The translations under genes were made by a program, and so were the position numbers. Positions 50,247-59,705 of a DNA stretch of 64,000 nt are shown one piece after another. Where the stretch lies: NCBI RefSeq assembly GCF_009939005.1, contig NZ_JAACJS010000002.1, forward strand, positions 216,646 to 280,645, in the 5' to 3' direction. Position 1 is the stretch's first letter. Each line of letters opens with the position of its first letter. The notes under the pieces were generated by a model. That model was not told where the DNA came from, searched no databases, and saw only the letters and a list, made by a program, of their open reading frames with translations. Source of the DNA: Sediminibacterium roseum. GTDB lineage: Bacteria; Bacteroidota; Bacteroidia; Chitinophagales; Chitinophagaceae.

Positions 50247-52955
50247 ATGACAACGAAAATAAAACCATTTCTGCGCTTATCGGGATTAGAACCGCTGGTG
50301 ATCCGTCCTGAAACAAATTTTGTGAACGTAGGTGAGCGAACGAACGTAACCGGTTCCAAAAAATTTGCGCGCCTCGTGCGCGAAGGGCAGTATGAAGAGG
50401 CGCTCTCCGTGGCGCGCCAGCAGGTAGAGAACGGCGCACAGGTGCTCGATGTGAACATGGATGATGCAATGCTCGACGGCGTTACCGCCATGCGCACCTT
50501 TATGAACCTCGTACAAAGTGAGCCAGACATCGCGCGGATCCCGATCATGATCGACAGCTCCAAATTCGAGATCATAGAAGCGGGACTGAAATGTGTGCAG
50601 GGACGATGCATTGTTAACTCCATCTCGATGAAAGAAGGAGAAGAAAAATTCATCGAACAGGCCATCACCTGTAAAGCCTACGGCGCAGCCGTGATCGTAA
50701 TGGCTTTTGACGAGATCGGCCAGGCAGATACGAAGGAAAGAAAAGTGGAGATCTGTCACCGCGCTTATAAAATACTTACCGAAAAAGTAGGCTTCGATCC
50801 ACAGGATATTATTTTCGACCCCAACATTTTTGCCGTAGCAACCGGTATCGAGGAACACAACAATTATGCAGTAGACTTCATCGAAGCCACCCGCGAGATC
50901 AAAAGGCTGATGCCCCTGACGAAAGTGAGCGGCGGTGTTTCAAACGTTTCCTTTTCCTTCCGTGGCAACGACCATGTGCGTGAGGCGATCCATTCTGTTT
51001 TTCTTTACCATGCCATCAAAGCAGGGATGGATATGGGCATCGTTAATGCAGGGCAGCTGGTGGTATACGATGAGATCGAACCCACACTCAAGCAGCTTTG
51101 CGAAGACGTGATACTGAACCGCAACAACGACAACAACGAAGCCACCGAAAAACTCATCGCCCATGCCGAAACGGTAAAGGCAAAAGGCAAAGTGGAAGTA
51201 AAAGACGAAGCCTGGAGAAACGATACGGTAGAAAAACGATTGTCGCATTCGCTTGTAAACGGAATCACAGACTATATTGACATAGACACCGAAGAGGCCC
51301 GCCTGAAATACCCCACACCACTGGAAGTGATCGAGGGGCCGTTGATGGATGGCATGGGCATAGTGGGCGACCTGTTTGGCGCGGGAAAAATGTTCCTGCC
51401 ACAGGTGGTAAAAAGTGCACGCGTGATGAAGAAAAGCGTTGCCATTCTCACACCCTATATTGAAGCAGAAAAAGAAGCGCGCAAACAGGCGGCCCTCGCA
51501 AGCGGCACCGCCAACAACGAAGCAGCAGGCGCGGCAAAAATATTGCTCGCCACCGTGAAAGGGGATGTGCACGACATCGGTAAAAACATTGTTGGTGTTG
51601 TGCTGGGATGCAACGGGTATGATATCATCGATCTTGGTGTGATGGTTCCTGCAGATAAGATCCTGGAAACGGCACAAAGAGAAAACGTTGATATCATTGG
51701 GCTAAGCGGGTTGATCACGCCATCACTTGATGAAATGGTGCACATTGCCAAAGAAATGAAACGCCGCGGAATGGAGCAGCCACTGCTGATCGGCGGGGCA
51801 ACCACCTCGCGCATACACACCGCAGTTAAAATTGCACCTGAATACGAAAACGGCGTTGTGCATGTTCTCGATGCATCGCGCAGCGTAACGGTTGCCGGCT
51901 CGCTGTTGAGCAAGGAACAGAAACCGGAATTTTTAAACGGCGTAAAAGAGGAATACGTAAAACTCAAACACGGTTTCGACAACAAGAAATCTGTTAAAAC
52001 ATACCTCAGTTACCAGGAAGCACTGCAGAACAAAGTGAAGGTTGACTGGAAAAACCACACCACGCAAACGCCACAGTTCACGGGAACAAAAGTGGTTGCG
52101 TTTGACCTTGCCACACTGCGTGATTTTATAGACTGGAAACCATTCTTCATCACCTGGGAGATGCATGGCAATTTTCCCGAGATCTTAACCGACAGCGTGG
52201 TAGGAAAAGAAGCGACCAAACTATACAACGATGCCAATGCATTGCTCGATAAAATGATCGCTGAAAAATGGCTCACACCCAAAGGAACGATCGGTTTCTG
52301 GGAAGCATTGAGCCATGAAGACGATGTGGAGGTGAAAACCGGCGACAACATCGTTCAGCTTTCCTTCCTGCGCCAGCAGATAAAAAAAGCAGCGGACCAG
52401 CCGAACCTTTCGCTCGCAGATTTTATTGCGCCCAAGGCCAGCGGCACAAAAGATTACATTGGCGCGTTCGCAGTTACATTGCACGGCATAGAGGAACACC
52501 TTGAAAGGTTCCAGGCCAATCACGACGATTACAACAAGATCATGCTGCAGGCATTGGCCGACCGTTTTGCGGAGGCATTTGCAGAGGCGCTTCACCAGAA
52601 AGTAAGAAAAGAATATTGGGGGTATGATAAAGACGAGACCCTTACAAACGAGGACCTGATCAAGGAGCAGTACACGGGCATCCGCCCCGCGCCGGGTTAT
52701 CCCGCCTGCCCGGATCATACCGAGAAATACAAACTGTTCGATATGCTGAAGGCCACAGAAACCATCGGCGTACAGCTTACCGAAAGCCTGGCCATGTACC
52801 CTGCATCTTCTGTTTGCGGCTGGTATTTTTCAAACCCCAGGAGCCAGTATTTTGGTGTAGGCAAAATACAGCGCGACCAGCTTGAAGATTATGCAAAACG
52901 CAAGCACATGGAACTGCATGTGGCCGAAAGATGGTTGAGCCCGGTTCTGGAATAA
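50247..52955 (+). CDS. metH: Methionine synthase, folate/cobalamin/activation domains
   Basis: This 902-residue protein carries the remaining MetH domains. A pterin-binding domain (about 1-290: [17 protein letters not shown], then [14 protein letters not shown]) binds methyltetrahydrofolate. The cap and cobalamin domain (about 330-580) has [15 protein letters not shown] with the axial His442. The C-terminal activation domain (about 600-902) has [15 protein letters not shown] and [11 protein letters not shown]. With the upstream homocysteine-binding protein it makes methionine and tetrahydrofolate. It is part of the metH operon behind a structured leader. Confidence 0.95.
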   Translation: MTTKIKPFLRLSGLEPLVIRPETNFVNVGERTNVTGSKKFARLVREGQYEEALSVARQQVENGAQVLDVNMDDAMLDGVTAMRTFMNLVQSEPDIARIPIMIDSSKFEIIEAGLKCVQGRCIVNSISMKEGEEKFIEQAITCKAYGAAVIVMAFDEIGQADTKERKVEICHRAYKILTEKVGFDPQDIIFDPNIFAVATGIEEHNNYAVDFIEATREIKRLMPLTKVSGGVSNVSFSFRGNDHVREAIHSVFLYHAIKAGMDMGIVNAGQLVVYDEIEPTLKQLCEDVILNRNNDNNEATEKLIAHAETVKAKGKVEVKDEAWRNDTVEKRLSHSLVNGITDYIDIDTEEARLKYPTPLEVIEGPLMDGMGIVGDLFGAGKMFLPQVVKSARVMKKSVAILTPYIEAEKEARKQAALASGTANNEAAGAAKILLATVKGDVHDIGKNIVGVVLGCNGYDIIDLGVMVPADKILETAQRENVDIIGLSGLITPSLDEMVHIAKEMKRRGMEQPLLIGGATTSRIHTAVKIAPEYENGVVHVLDASRSVTVAGSLLSKEQKPEFLNGVKEEYVKLKHGFDNKKSVKTYLSYQEALQNKVKVDWKNHTTQTPQFTGTKVVAFDLATLRDFIDWKPFFITWEMHGNFPEILTDSVVGKEATKLYNDANALLDKMIAEKWLTPKGTIGFWEALSHEDDVEVKTGDNIVQLSFLRQQIKKAADQPNLSLADFIAPKASGTKDYIGAFAVTLHGIEEHLERFQANHDDYNKIMLQALADRFAEAFAEALHQKVRKEYWGYDKDETLTNEDLIKEQYTGIRPAPGYPACPDHTEKYKLFDMLKATETIGVQLTESLAMYPASSVCGWYFSNPRSQYFGVGKIQRDQLEDYAKRKHMELHVAERWLSPVLE

Positions 52956-53014
52956 GATGTGGTAGCGGATACCAACGGTTAATTTTGTTGTACTAATTTT
53001 TTAAAAACGCTGTT

Positions 53015-53800
53015 GTGAGAAACTTCAGAACTACAATACTGCTGATTTTAATCGCGCCGCTGCTTGTACATGCGCAGGAAAAAAAGAAAGAACGCAAAGG
53101 CGAATTCTATTTTTCCTGGGGCTATAACAAAGAGTGGTATACGCGCTCAGATGTGAAGGTGAGCCAGCCCTCGCTCAATAACAATTATAAATTGAAAAGC
53201 GTACGGTCGCACGACCACCCGGGTTGGGATGAGGGTTTGTTCAGCATCCCCATCAGCATTCCGCAATACAATTACAGGTTGGGATTTTTCTTCAATAAAA
53301 AAAAGGGTCTTGCGTTTGAGATCAATTTTGATCATACAAAACACATCATCCAGGATGGCCAATCCGTTCGGCTTTCCGGCGTTTTGAATGGAAGGCAAAC
53401 CGACTCAACGATCGGTTTTTCTGAAGCAAACGGTTTTTATTATTACCTCAACAACGGCGCAAATTTTCTTCTTTTCAACATCGTAAAAAGATGGAACTGG
53501 CAGGAGAGCAAAACGGGCAACTTTAAGATAGACGCATTGGGTAAAGCGGGCATCGGCCCTGTAATTCCCCATGTACAGAATAGTTTTTTCGGGAAAGCAA
53601 ACGACCCGGGTTTCCAGCTTGGTGGATGGAACATAGGCGTGGAAGGCGCCGTACGCGCAACATTCTACAAAACGGTTTTCCTGGAATTCTCCAACAAACT
53701 CGATTACGCCCGCTACTCCAACCTCAAGATTTACGAGGGAACGGCAAAACAGGCGTTTGGAACCTATGAGCTGATCCTGAGTCTAGGGATCACCCTATAA
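53015..53800 (+). CDS. Outer-membrane beta-barrel protein
   Basis: This 261-residue protein starts with GTG, has a signal peptide (1-20, ending VHAQ), a short Lys/Glu-rich linker (EKKKERKGE), and then a barrel built of alternating strands (YFSWGYNKEWYT, FDHTKHIIQDG, GGWNIGVEGAVRATFYKT) ending LILSLGITL. It reads as an outer-membrane barrel of a Bacteroidota type without a known name. It follows metH by 59 bp but has its own start region. Converging downstream is the LOG gene across an AT-rich repeat. Confidence 0.75.
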   Translation: MRNFRTTILLILIAPLLVHAQEKKKERKGEFYFSWGYNKEWYTRSDVKVSQPSLNNNYKLKSVRSHDHPGWDEGLFSIPISIPQYNYRLGFFFNKKKGLAFEINFDHTKHIIQDGQSVRLSGVLNGRQTDSTIGFSEANGFYYYLNNGANFLLFNIVKRWNWQESKTGNFKIDALGKAGIGPVIPHVQNSFFGKANDPGFQLGGWNIGVEGAVRATFYKTVFLEFSNKLDYARYSNLKIYEGTAKQAFGTYELILSLGITL

Positions 53801-53895
53801 ATTAGTAATTAGTAATTAGGAATTAGTAATTAGTAATTGGGGCTGTTGATTAACAATTGATCTTCCAACGACTCAATTCCTAATTCCTAATTAAG
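53799..53895. repeat. AT-rich inverted repeat, family B
   Basis: The left arm repeats TTAGTAATTAGTAATTAGGA-like units (53800-53839) and the right arm is CAATTCCTAATTCC... (53874-53895). It starts in the barrel gene's stop and ends next to the LOG gene's stop. The same family appears at 56857-57022. Confidence 0.75.
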
Positions 53896-53896
53896 T

Positions 53897-54628
53897 TTAT
53901 CGTTTCTCTAATAGCCACCACAGCCTTCTCCTTGGTTTTACTTTGAAATTCTTTGCGATGTATGCCTGGATGTATTGCATCGCTTCGCTCATGTCATCGG
54001 TAAGAAGGATCAGTTTTTTATCAACATCCGAGATGGTTCCTTTAAGTACCATATCATCGATGGCGCCCATCAGGGGCTGGTAGTATTCTTTGCCGAACAA
54101 AACGATAGGGAAATTGGTGATCGATTTTGTTTGTATCAGGGTGATGGCCTCAAAAAATTCATCCATTGTTCCAAACCCACCTGGCATGATGATGAAGGCA
54201 TACGAATATTTGATGAGCATCACCTTGCGCACAAAAAAGTAATCGAACGTGATCCACTTGTGCATGTAAGGGTTTGGTGTTTGCTCAAACGGCAATTTGA
54301 TGTTGCAGCCGACCGATGTTCCGCCATTCTCATAAGCGCCACGGTTGGCGGCTTCCATTACGCCGGGCCCGCCACCGGTCATGGTGGTGAAACCAAGCTC
54401 CGCAATGCGTTTGCCAAACTCGCGCGAAGCCTCGTAATACCTGTCGCCCTCTTTGAAACGCGCCGAACCGAAAACGGTAATACAAGGCCCCACAAAATGC
54501 AGGGTCCTGAAACCTTTGATGAATTGAAGAAAGATATCCAAAGCAAAAAAGAATTCATTCACACGCGGCTTTGGGCCATCCAGGTAAACCGATTCTTTTG
54601 CGGGTATGATGCGTTCTGTCTTTTCCAT
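53897..54628 (-). CDS. LOG family (TIGR00730) protein
   Basis: This 243-residue Rossmann-fold protein is a lysine decarboxylase-like/LOG family member with the two signatures PGGFGTMDEFFE and GGGPGVMEAANRGAYE. LOG enzymes remove the ribose-phosphate from nucleotide 5'-monophosphates such as AMP or cytokinin precursors; most bacterial members act on AMP/IMP-like nucleotides. The ATG at 54628 was chosen over a TTG at 54643. A slightly longer frame than in the 180-residue members adds an N-terminal region that is hydrophobic/charged and may be a helix. It converges on the barrel gene. Confidence 0.88.
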   Translation of the reverse strand: MEKTERIIPAKESVYLDGPKPRVNEFFFALDIFLQFIKGFRTLHFVGPCITVFGSARFKEGDRYYEASREFGKRIAELGFTTMTGGGPGVMEAANRGAYENGGTSVGCNIKLPFEQTPNPYMHKWITFDYFFVRKVMLIKYSYAFIIMPGGFGTMDEFFEAITLIQTKSITNFPIVLFGKEYYQPLMGAIDDMVLKGTISDVDKKLILLTDDMSEAMQYIQAYIAKNFKVKPRRRLWWLLEKR

Positions 54629-54700
54629 GTCCTTTGTATTCAATAAAAACCCAAATTAGCACAATATTTGACGGTAAAGATAACGCTCAACCTCTGCTGT

Positions 54701-56080
54701 ATGAAAATGAGAAGACTATTAACATTTATTGCCGTTGTCTTTTGCCTGCACAATACCTCCGCTCAGAAAAAAATAATACTTGAAAAAATGCGTTGCCTGT
54801 CTGCGGTTGGGCCAACCATGTCTTACCTCAAAGACGCCGGTATCAAAAGAACGATCGCATCCCACCTGAACCGTACGTTTGAGCGCTCGGGTTTCCCATC
54901 CCTGGCCGACACTTCAACGCTGGCCAATATTGAGTTTCCTTCCCGGATAGCCGATCTGAATGGGGGAGATGTTTCTTTCAACGACAAAGACACTTCTTTG
55001 TTTCATCTCTATCTCGACCTGTTTGAAACACTGCCCGGATCCTATTTCGCACCTGCCGAAAGGCTTTTGTCTGTTGATACCAATATGCAGACCCGCGCCA
55101 AAACGGTGTTCTTACTTCGCGCCTATATTTTTCGCTCCGATAAAAAACAGGTATTTGGCGAGGAGCTCAATGTGGTGATCACCAGCGCGGAGTCTGTAGG
55201 CATGGGTGTTCCGTACAGTACAAGGCTTGGTAAATTGTTTCTTACACCAAAAGCGTTTACAGAAATGTTCCGCGCCGCTACCGGCATTTTGTTCGACCCG
55301 AAGAACGAACTCACGCTGATCGAGATCAAGGCATCACCGGCATTTATGGTGGATGATTACATTCTGCCGCAAACCACAAACAAGCCACGCACTTTTGTTA
55401 CTACCAATAAAAGCATCGGTTCTTATGTATACCAGGGCCAGAACGAGATGATCCGTTTAGGTGTTGCCGAATACGAAGAGATCATTCTCAGAGGGAAAAA
55501 AGCGCAGTCGTACAATGATGATTTTGTATCGGTGGTAAAAAGCCGGCCCAATTACGCTTCTTCCGATTTTGTTTTCCTGCGCCAGGTGTGCAGGGATGTG
55601 GTGCGCGATAAAAATTACCTTGTAAAACTCTGCGTACAGGTAGACCCCGCAACGGTTCTCCCTGAACCGTACACTTTTACCAATTTTCTGCCGCTCGATT
55701 TCCATTACCTGTTTCTTGAGAACGATACGCTCGCGAGGTTTACGATACAGACCAATAAGTTTGACGAAACAAAAAAAATAGTTCCTGCAAAGGTTTTCAA
55801 TGGAGTCGACAGCAGTTCTTTTTTTACGATCGCGCCCGCATTGCAGCCGGAGCCCGTACGGTATGAGTACATCGTGAAGGGAACGATTGCCCAAAGGAAA
55901 TTCACGGTAAAATGCAGCGGGAATGGAAATAACGTAAAGGAAATTTTTATCGATGACAAGCTGGTTTGCATCGCCCAGGGGAAATTTAACCCTGAAAAAT
56001 TTGTTGTTTTTGATGCATCTTTATCGTCCGATATATTGAACCCTTTGCTGATGATCGGGTTCAACCGTTTTTTTGAATAA
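54701..56080 (+). CDS. Exported hypothetical protein
   Basis: This 459-residue protein has a signal peptide (1-21, ending TSAQ). The rest is a long beta-rich and helical region without a motif I recognise; NTNMQTRAKTVFLL, IEIKASPAFMVDDYIL and RRPNYASSDFVF-type KSRPNYASSDFVF segments are the most regular. It could be a surface or periplasmic protein. The ATG at 54701 opens the signal peptide; a TTG at 54668 is an alternative. It ends 13 bp before xthA, so both may be on one transcript. Confidence 0.65.
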   Translation: MKMRRLLTFIAVVFCLHNTSAQKKIILEKMRCLSAVGPTMSYLKDAGIKRTIASHLNRTFERSGFPSLADTSTLANIEFPSRIADLNGGDVSFNDKDTSLFHLYLDLFETLPGSYFAPAERLLSVDTNMQTRAKTVFLLRAYIFRSDKKQVFGEELNVVITSAESVGMGVPYSTRLGKLFLTPKAFTEMFRAATGILFDPKNELTLIEIKASPAFMVDDYILPQTTNKPRTFVTTNKSIGSYVYQGQNEMIRLGVAEYEEIILRGKKAQSYNDDFVSVVKSRPNYASSDFVFLRQVCRDVVRDKNYLVKLCVQVDPATVLPEPYTFTNFLPLDFHYLFLENDTLARFTIQTNKFDETKKIVPAKVFNGVDSSSFFTIAPALQPEPVRYEYIVKGTIAQRKFTVKCSGNGNNVKEIFIDDKLVCIAQGKFNPEKFVVFDASLSSDILNPLLMIGFNRFFE

Positions 56081-56093
56081 ACAAAACTTCTAC

Positions 56094-56864
56094 ATGCGCA
56101 TTATCTCTTACAATGTGAACGGGATCCGTTCGGCGATCAACAAAGGTTTTACAGATTGGCTGGCAACCGACCCGGCCGATATCATCTGCCTGCAGGAAAC
56201 AAAGGCGATGAAAGACAATGTAGACTACAAAAAGATCGAGGCGCTCGGTTATGAAACCTATTGGTTCTCTGCGCAGAAAAAAGGCTACAGCGGTGTTGCC
56301 ATCTTTACCAGGATAAAACCCGACCATGTAGCATACGGCCATGCCATTGAGCAAAGCGATTTTGAAGGCAGGGTGATACGCGCCGATTTTGGCGATGTAA
56401 CACTGGTCAATGCCTATTATCCCTCCGGAACCAGCGGCGACGAACGCCAAACCTACAAATACCAGTGGCTGAATGAATTTTTCGACTACCTGCAGGAGCT
56501 GCGTAAAACAAGAAAGAACCTGGTAGTGGTTGGCGATTACAATATTGCACACAAGGAAATAGACATCCACGACCCCAAGGGGAACAAGAACTCATCGGGT
56601 TTTTTACCGGAAGAAAGGGCCTGGATGGATTCTTTTCTGCAGGCAGACTGGATCGACACCTACCGCGAGCTGAACCCCACAACCACAGGCGGCTACTCAT
56701 GGTGGAGCCAGCGCTTCCCCACGGTGCGCGCCCAAAACAAAGGGTGGAGGATCGACTACATCTGCATCACAAAAGAACTAAAAGCAAAACTGAAGGATGC
56801 AAAAATCTACCCCGATGTAAAACACAGTGACCATTGTCCGATATACGCAGAACTGATTAATTAG
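56094..56864 (+). CDS. xthA: Exodeoxyribonuclease III
   Basis: This 256-residue AP endonuclease/3' exonuclease has the expected EEP motifs: YNVNGIRSA at the start, ICLQETKA (catalytic Glu), VVVGDYNIAHKEID (Asp/Asn), WWSQRF and RIDYICIT, ending with KHSDHCPIYAEL (catalytic Asp-His). It repairs abasic sites and 3' blocking groups. ATG 56094 was chosen over TTG 56073, which overlaps the previous gene. The stop lies inside the family B repeat, so the last two codons are part of the repeat. Confidence 0.93.
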   Translation: MRIISYNVNGIRSAINKGFTDWLATDPADIICLQETKAMKDNVDYKKIEALGYETYWFSAQKKGYSGVAIFTRIKPDHVAYGHAIEQSDFEGRVIRADFGDVTLVNAYYPSGTSGDERQTYKYQWLNEFFDYLQELRKTRKNLVVVGDYNIAHKEIDIHDPKGNKNSSGFLPEERAWMDSFLQADWIDTYRELNPTTTGGYSWWSQRFPTVRAQNKGWRIDYICITKELKAKLKDAKIYPDVKHSDHCPIYAELIN

Positions 56865-57022
56865 GAATTAGTAATTAGGAATTAGGAATTGTTGATTGCT
56901 GGTTACCATTACCGATTATCAATTTGTAAATGCGTTTGCTTAATTCCTAATTCCTGATTACTGATTACCAATTGAAAATGTCTTTACCAATTCTTAATTC
57001 CTAATTACTAATTGCTAATTAT
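56857..57022. repeat. AT-rich inverted repeat, family B
   Basis: Units of AATTAGGAATTAG on the left (56857-56890) face TAATTCCTAATTCC and TTAATTCCTAATTAC on the right (56941-57022). It covers the xthA stop and ends 1 nt before the DUF4286 ATG. It is longer than the copy at 53799. Confidence 0.75.
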
Positions 57023-57023
57023 A

Positions 57024-57329
57024 ATGTTGATTTACAACGTAACCACCCAAATCTCCTGGTCCATCCACGAAGCGTGGGTGCAGTGGATGAAAGAGAAGCA
57101 CATTGATGATGTGATGAACAGCGGATGTTTTACGGATTACCGTTTTGTTCGGATACTTGAAACCGATGAAACGGATGGCCCAACCTACGCGGTACAGTTT
57201 TATGCCGCAGGTAAAACGGAATACGATAATTACATCGAACTGCATGCAAACAAACTGCGCGATGATGTAAAACAGACATGGGGCGATCAATATTTCAGCT
57301 TCCGTTCCCTGATGGAAGTTGTTGCATAA
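57024..57329 (+). CDS. DUF4286 family protein
   Basis: This 101-residue soluble protein matches DUF4286: LIYNVTTQISWSIHEAWVQW at the start, then CFTDYRFVRILETDETDGPT and QFYAAGKTEYDNYIELHAN. It has a ferredoxin-like alternation of strands and helices, like dimeric alpha-beta barrel proteins. The function is unknown. The ATG at 57024 lies just after the family B repeat; a TTG at 57012 would be inside it. It is followed by a 324-bp gap before HU. Confidence 0.82.
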   Translation: MLIYNVTTQISWSIHEAWVQWMKEKHIDDVMNSGCFTDYRFVRILETDETDGPTYAVQFYAAGKTEYDNYIELHANKLRDDVKQTWGDQYFSFRSLMEVVA

Positions 57330-57653
57330 AAACCTGCGGCCCCTTTGTTAATTGCTTGTGGATAGTTTGCTAAATTCATTTTGGTAATCACAAATCTTGG
57401 TTATATTCCGCTGAAACCCGCTCGGGTGTTGAATTTCAGCGATTGGGGGCTGAAACCCTTGCTGTATAAGGGTTTCAGGGAATAAGAATGTAAGAGCGAA
57501 GAGAGGTGGGAAAAACAGGATCGGCTGAAATCCTTTATTCATACGGCTTTTGCGGCGAAAAAACACTTGTTTCCAAATAATAAAAATATTTTGCCGATTG
57601 AGAAAAGCGAATAAATTTGTCGCCTCGTTAAAAACCAATTTAAAAACACATCT
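57330..57653. other. Intergenic region before HU with two hairpins
   Basis: There is no gene here. Two stems are stacked: CGCTGAAA/TTTCAGCG (57409-57416, 57434-57441) and CTGAAACCCTT/AAGGGTTTCAG (57450-57460, 57468-57478). The HU promoter is at the right end. Confidence 0.6.
57590..57619 (+). promoter_or_regulatory. HU promoter
   Basis: TTTG (57590-57593) and, after 18 bp, TAAATTTG (57612-57619) fit the minus-33/minus-7 pattern. The HU ATG is 34 bp downstream. Confidence 0.65.
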
Positions 57654-57923
57654 ATGAACAAAGCTGAATTAATTGCGCAGATCGCTGAAGATGCAGGCGT
57701 AACAAAAACACAAGCTAACGCGGCCCTCGATTCTTTTGTTGGCGCAGTTACCAAAACACTGAAAAAAGGCGACAAAGTTACTTTAGTAGGATTTGGCACT
57801 TTCTCTGTTTCTAAACGTGCTGCACGTACAGGCCGCAACCCGCAAACAGGCGCTGCGATCAAGATCAAAGCAAAAAAAGTTGCAAAATTCAAAGCTGGTA
57901 AAGAATTGAGTGCAAAACTCTAA
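57654..57923 (+). CDS. HU family DNA-binding protein
   Basis: This 89-residue histone-like protein bends and compacts DNA as a dimer. The HU pattern is complete: [40 protein letters not shown] and [19 protein letters not shown], the last two covering the DNA-contacting beta arm. It is a single gene with its own promoter and terminator. Whether it is the sole HU of the organism is unknown. Confidence 0.95.
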   Translation: MNKAELIAQIAEDAGVTKTQANAALDSFVGAVTKTLKKGDKVTLVGFGTFSVSKRAARTGRNPQTGAAIKIKAKKVAKFKAGKELSAKL

Positions 57924-57949
57924 TTCCTGTTGGCAAGTAAAAATTATGG

Positions 57950-57974
57950 GCCCTCGCAATTGTGAGGGCTTTTT
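57950..57974 (+). terminator. Rho-independent terminator
   Basis: The stem GCCCTC/GAGGGC (57950-57955, 57964-57969) and a T-run close the HU transcript. Confidence 0.85.
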
Positions 57975-57977
57975 ATT

Positions 57978-58051
57978 GCCACAGATTTCAGGATTAACAC
58001 AGTTGAACCACTTCGTACGTGAACTTCTGTGTTAATCCTGAAATCTGTGGC
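57978..58051. repeat. Intergenic inverted repeat, family A
   Basis: Perfect 25-bp arms (57978-58002 and 58027-58051) with a 24-nt loop; outer end GCCACAGATTTCAGG. It shares the design and end sequence of the element at 17997. Confidence 0.8.
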
Positions 58052-58086
58052 TGAAAAGCCGTTCTGCATTACTTTCCAGGATTTCT

Positions 58087-58094
58087 TATATTTG
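58087..58094 (+). promoter_or_regulatory. Minus-7 box for THX
   Basis: TATATTTG matches TAnnTTTG, 24 bp before the THX ATG. Confidence 0.6.
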
Positions 58095-58118
58095 CCACTC
58101 ATTTAAAAATTATCAATC

Positions 58119-58244
58119 ATGGGACGTGGCGACAAAAAGACCGCAAAAGGAAAAAGATTCAAAGGTTCTTACGGTAAATCAAGGCCTGCAACTGCTACAA
58201 AAAGCAAAAAACCTGTTGTGAGAACTGCTGAACAGGCAAGCTAA
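58119..58244 (+). CDS. 30S ribosomal protein THX
   Basis: This 41-residue, very basic protein opens MGRGDKKTAKGKRFKGSYGK, the Bacteroidota THX signature, and continues SRPATATKSKKPVV. THX sits in the 30S head near 16S rRNA. It is too short for ordinary gene-length cut-offs. A TAnnTTTG promoter lies upstream and a weak hairpin after it. Confidence rests on the exact N-terminal match to the family. Confidence 0.88.
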   Translation: MGRGDKKTAKGKRFKGSYGKSRPATATKSKKPVVRTAEQAS

Positions 58245-58262
58245 AAAATAAGATCAAAGGAG

Positions 58263-58293
58263 CAGGAATGCGGGCCGCGGGTTTGTGTTCCTG
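58263..58293 (+). terminator. Weak terminator
   Basis: CAGGAA/TTCCTG (58263-58268, 58288-58293) with a GC-rich loop, followed by a T-rich stretch. Confidence 0.4.
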
Positions 58294-58331
58294 TTTCTCT
58301 CTTGTTTTAACTTCTTTGTTTCCTTCCGGGT

Positions 58332-59630
58332 CTATTGTTTTTTCCTTCCCGCAATTTCCTCAATTGCCAATACCAGTTTATCGAGATCCTGCAGTTTGGT
58401 GTATACGTGTGGTGTAACGCGTACGCAGGAAATGTTCTCCCAAACGATTCCCACCGTGTGTATTTTGTAGGTACTGAACAGGGCGCTGTCGAGCTCCCCG
58501 GGTGTCATGCCGTCCACCGAAACGCCGCAGATGGCGCAGGAATATTCGGGTTTGAAGGAGGTGTGTATTTTAACTTTGGGAATGTCTTTCACTTTGTTTG
58601 CCCAATAGTTTTTAAGGTAGCGTATGCGTTCTTCTTTTCTTTTGCTGCCGATGGCGTTCTGAAAATTCACCGCTTCGCCAATGCCCTGCTCAATCGGGAA
58701 GCTGCGGGTACCAAGGGTTTCAAACTTGCGGATGTCGGCGCTGCGTGGCTCGCTGTTGCACAACAGGGGCCAGATCTTTTCTATTTTTTCTTTTTTGATC
58801 CACAACATACCGGAGCCGATGGGTGCGCTCAGGAACTTGTGCAGGCTTGTTCCAAAATAATCGCAGCCCAGTTCGGGGATCTTGAAATCGAGCAACCCGA
58901 ACGAGTGCGCACCATCCACGATCACTTCTATGTTGTGCTTCCTCGCCATCGCGCATATTTTTTTAACGGGCATAATCTGTCCCACCCAGTTGATGATGTG
59001 CGTTACATGGATCAGTTTTGTTTTTGGCGTGATGGCTTTTTCAAAGGCTTCAACGATCTCCGCATCGCTCTCTACCGGGAAATTGAAACTCAGCTGCGTG
59101 TAAACAATGCCCTCGCGCAGCGCGCGTTGTTTGTAGGCCTGGATCATGTTCGGATAATCCTGTTTGGTTCCGATCACCTCATCGCCTGCTCTCAGGTCGA
59201 GCCCGTAGATCACCGTATTCAAAGCTTCCGTTGTATTCCTGTTGATGGCGATCTCTTCTGCCGAACAGCCGGCAAGCACCGCAAGTTTCTGCCGCAAGGG
59301 CTCACGGCCCTGGTCCAGTATGCGCCACATGTAATACGATGGCCCCTGGTTGGAGAGTTTGTTGTAACGTTCAACGGCATCCTGCACCACGCGGGGCGAG
59401 GGGCTCACGCCGCCGTTGTTGAGGATGATCAGGTTTGAATCAACGGAATACCCCTGTTGTATCACGCTCCAGTAATCTTCGTCGGCCGCAACGGTTTCAG
59501 GCGCAAGGCCATCGATCTTTTGCCCGGCAGCATCCCAGGAAGCAGCATGTAATTCGTTAAAGATATTGTTGGCAGAAAAGGCGCCGGCCAGCAGCCCCAT
59601 TTTCTGAATGAACTTTCTGCGAGGTTCCAT
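58332..59630 (-). CDS. Tat-exported class V aminotransferase-like PLP enzyme
   Basis: This 432-residue protein has a Tat signal (RRKFIQK at 4-10, then a hydrophobic GLLAGAF segment) and a class V aminotransferase fold. PLP Lys265 is in FGTSLHKFLSAP; the cofactor Asp239 and His242 are in VDGAHSFG, and INRNTTEALNTV binds phosphate. It resembles isopenicillin N epimerase-like and cysteine desulfurase-like enzymes. Export with a bound cofactor is unusual for PLP enzymes and fits the Tat signal. The reaction is not known. Confidence 0.88.
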   Translation of the reverse strand: MEPRRKFIQKMGLLAGAFSANNIFNELHAASWDAAGQKIDGLAPETVAADEDYWSVIQQGYSVDSNLIILNNGGVSPSPRVVQDAVERYNKLSNQGPSYYMWRILDQGREPLRQKLAVLAGCSAEEIAINRNTTEALNTVIYGLDLRAGDEVIGTKQDYPNMIQAYKQRALREGIVYTQLSFNFPVESDAEIVEAFEKAITPKTKLIHVTHIINWVGQIMPVKKICAMARKHNIEVIVDGAHSFGLLDFKIPELGCDYFGTSLHKFLSAPIGSGMLWIKKEKIEKIWPLLCNSEPRSADIRKFETLGTRSFPIEQGIGEAVNFQNAIGSKRKEERIRYLKNYWANKVKDIPKVKIHTSFKPEYSCAICGVSVDGMTPGELDSALFSTYKIHTVGIVWENISCVRVTPHVYTKLQDLDKLVLAIEEIAGRKKQ

Positions 59631-59678
59631 TGTAATAATTGAGAAAGAAAGTTAACGATTCTGCATTATTTACAATCA

Positions 59679-59686
59679 TATCTTTG
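59679..59686 (+). promoter_or_regulatory. Minus-7 box for 59706 gene
   Basis: TATCTTTG matches TAnnTTTG, 19 bp before the ATG at 59706. Confidence 0.55.
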
Positions 59687-59705
59687 CACCGAAATTGAAT
59701 TTGAA

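Noticed and set aside
49143..52955. Split metH as a frameshifted or broken gene
   Set aside because: The halves are separated by 90 bp with separate starts and all domains intact, and the split is common in Bacteroidota.
53799..53895. CRISPR array
   Set aside because: The units are short, AT-rich and inverted without unique spacers, and no cas gene is near.
58335..59438. 367-codon plus-strand frame
   Set aside because: It is antisense to the Tat-exported aminotransferase, whose motifs are complete.
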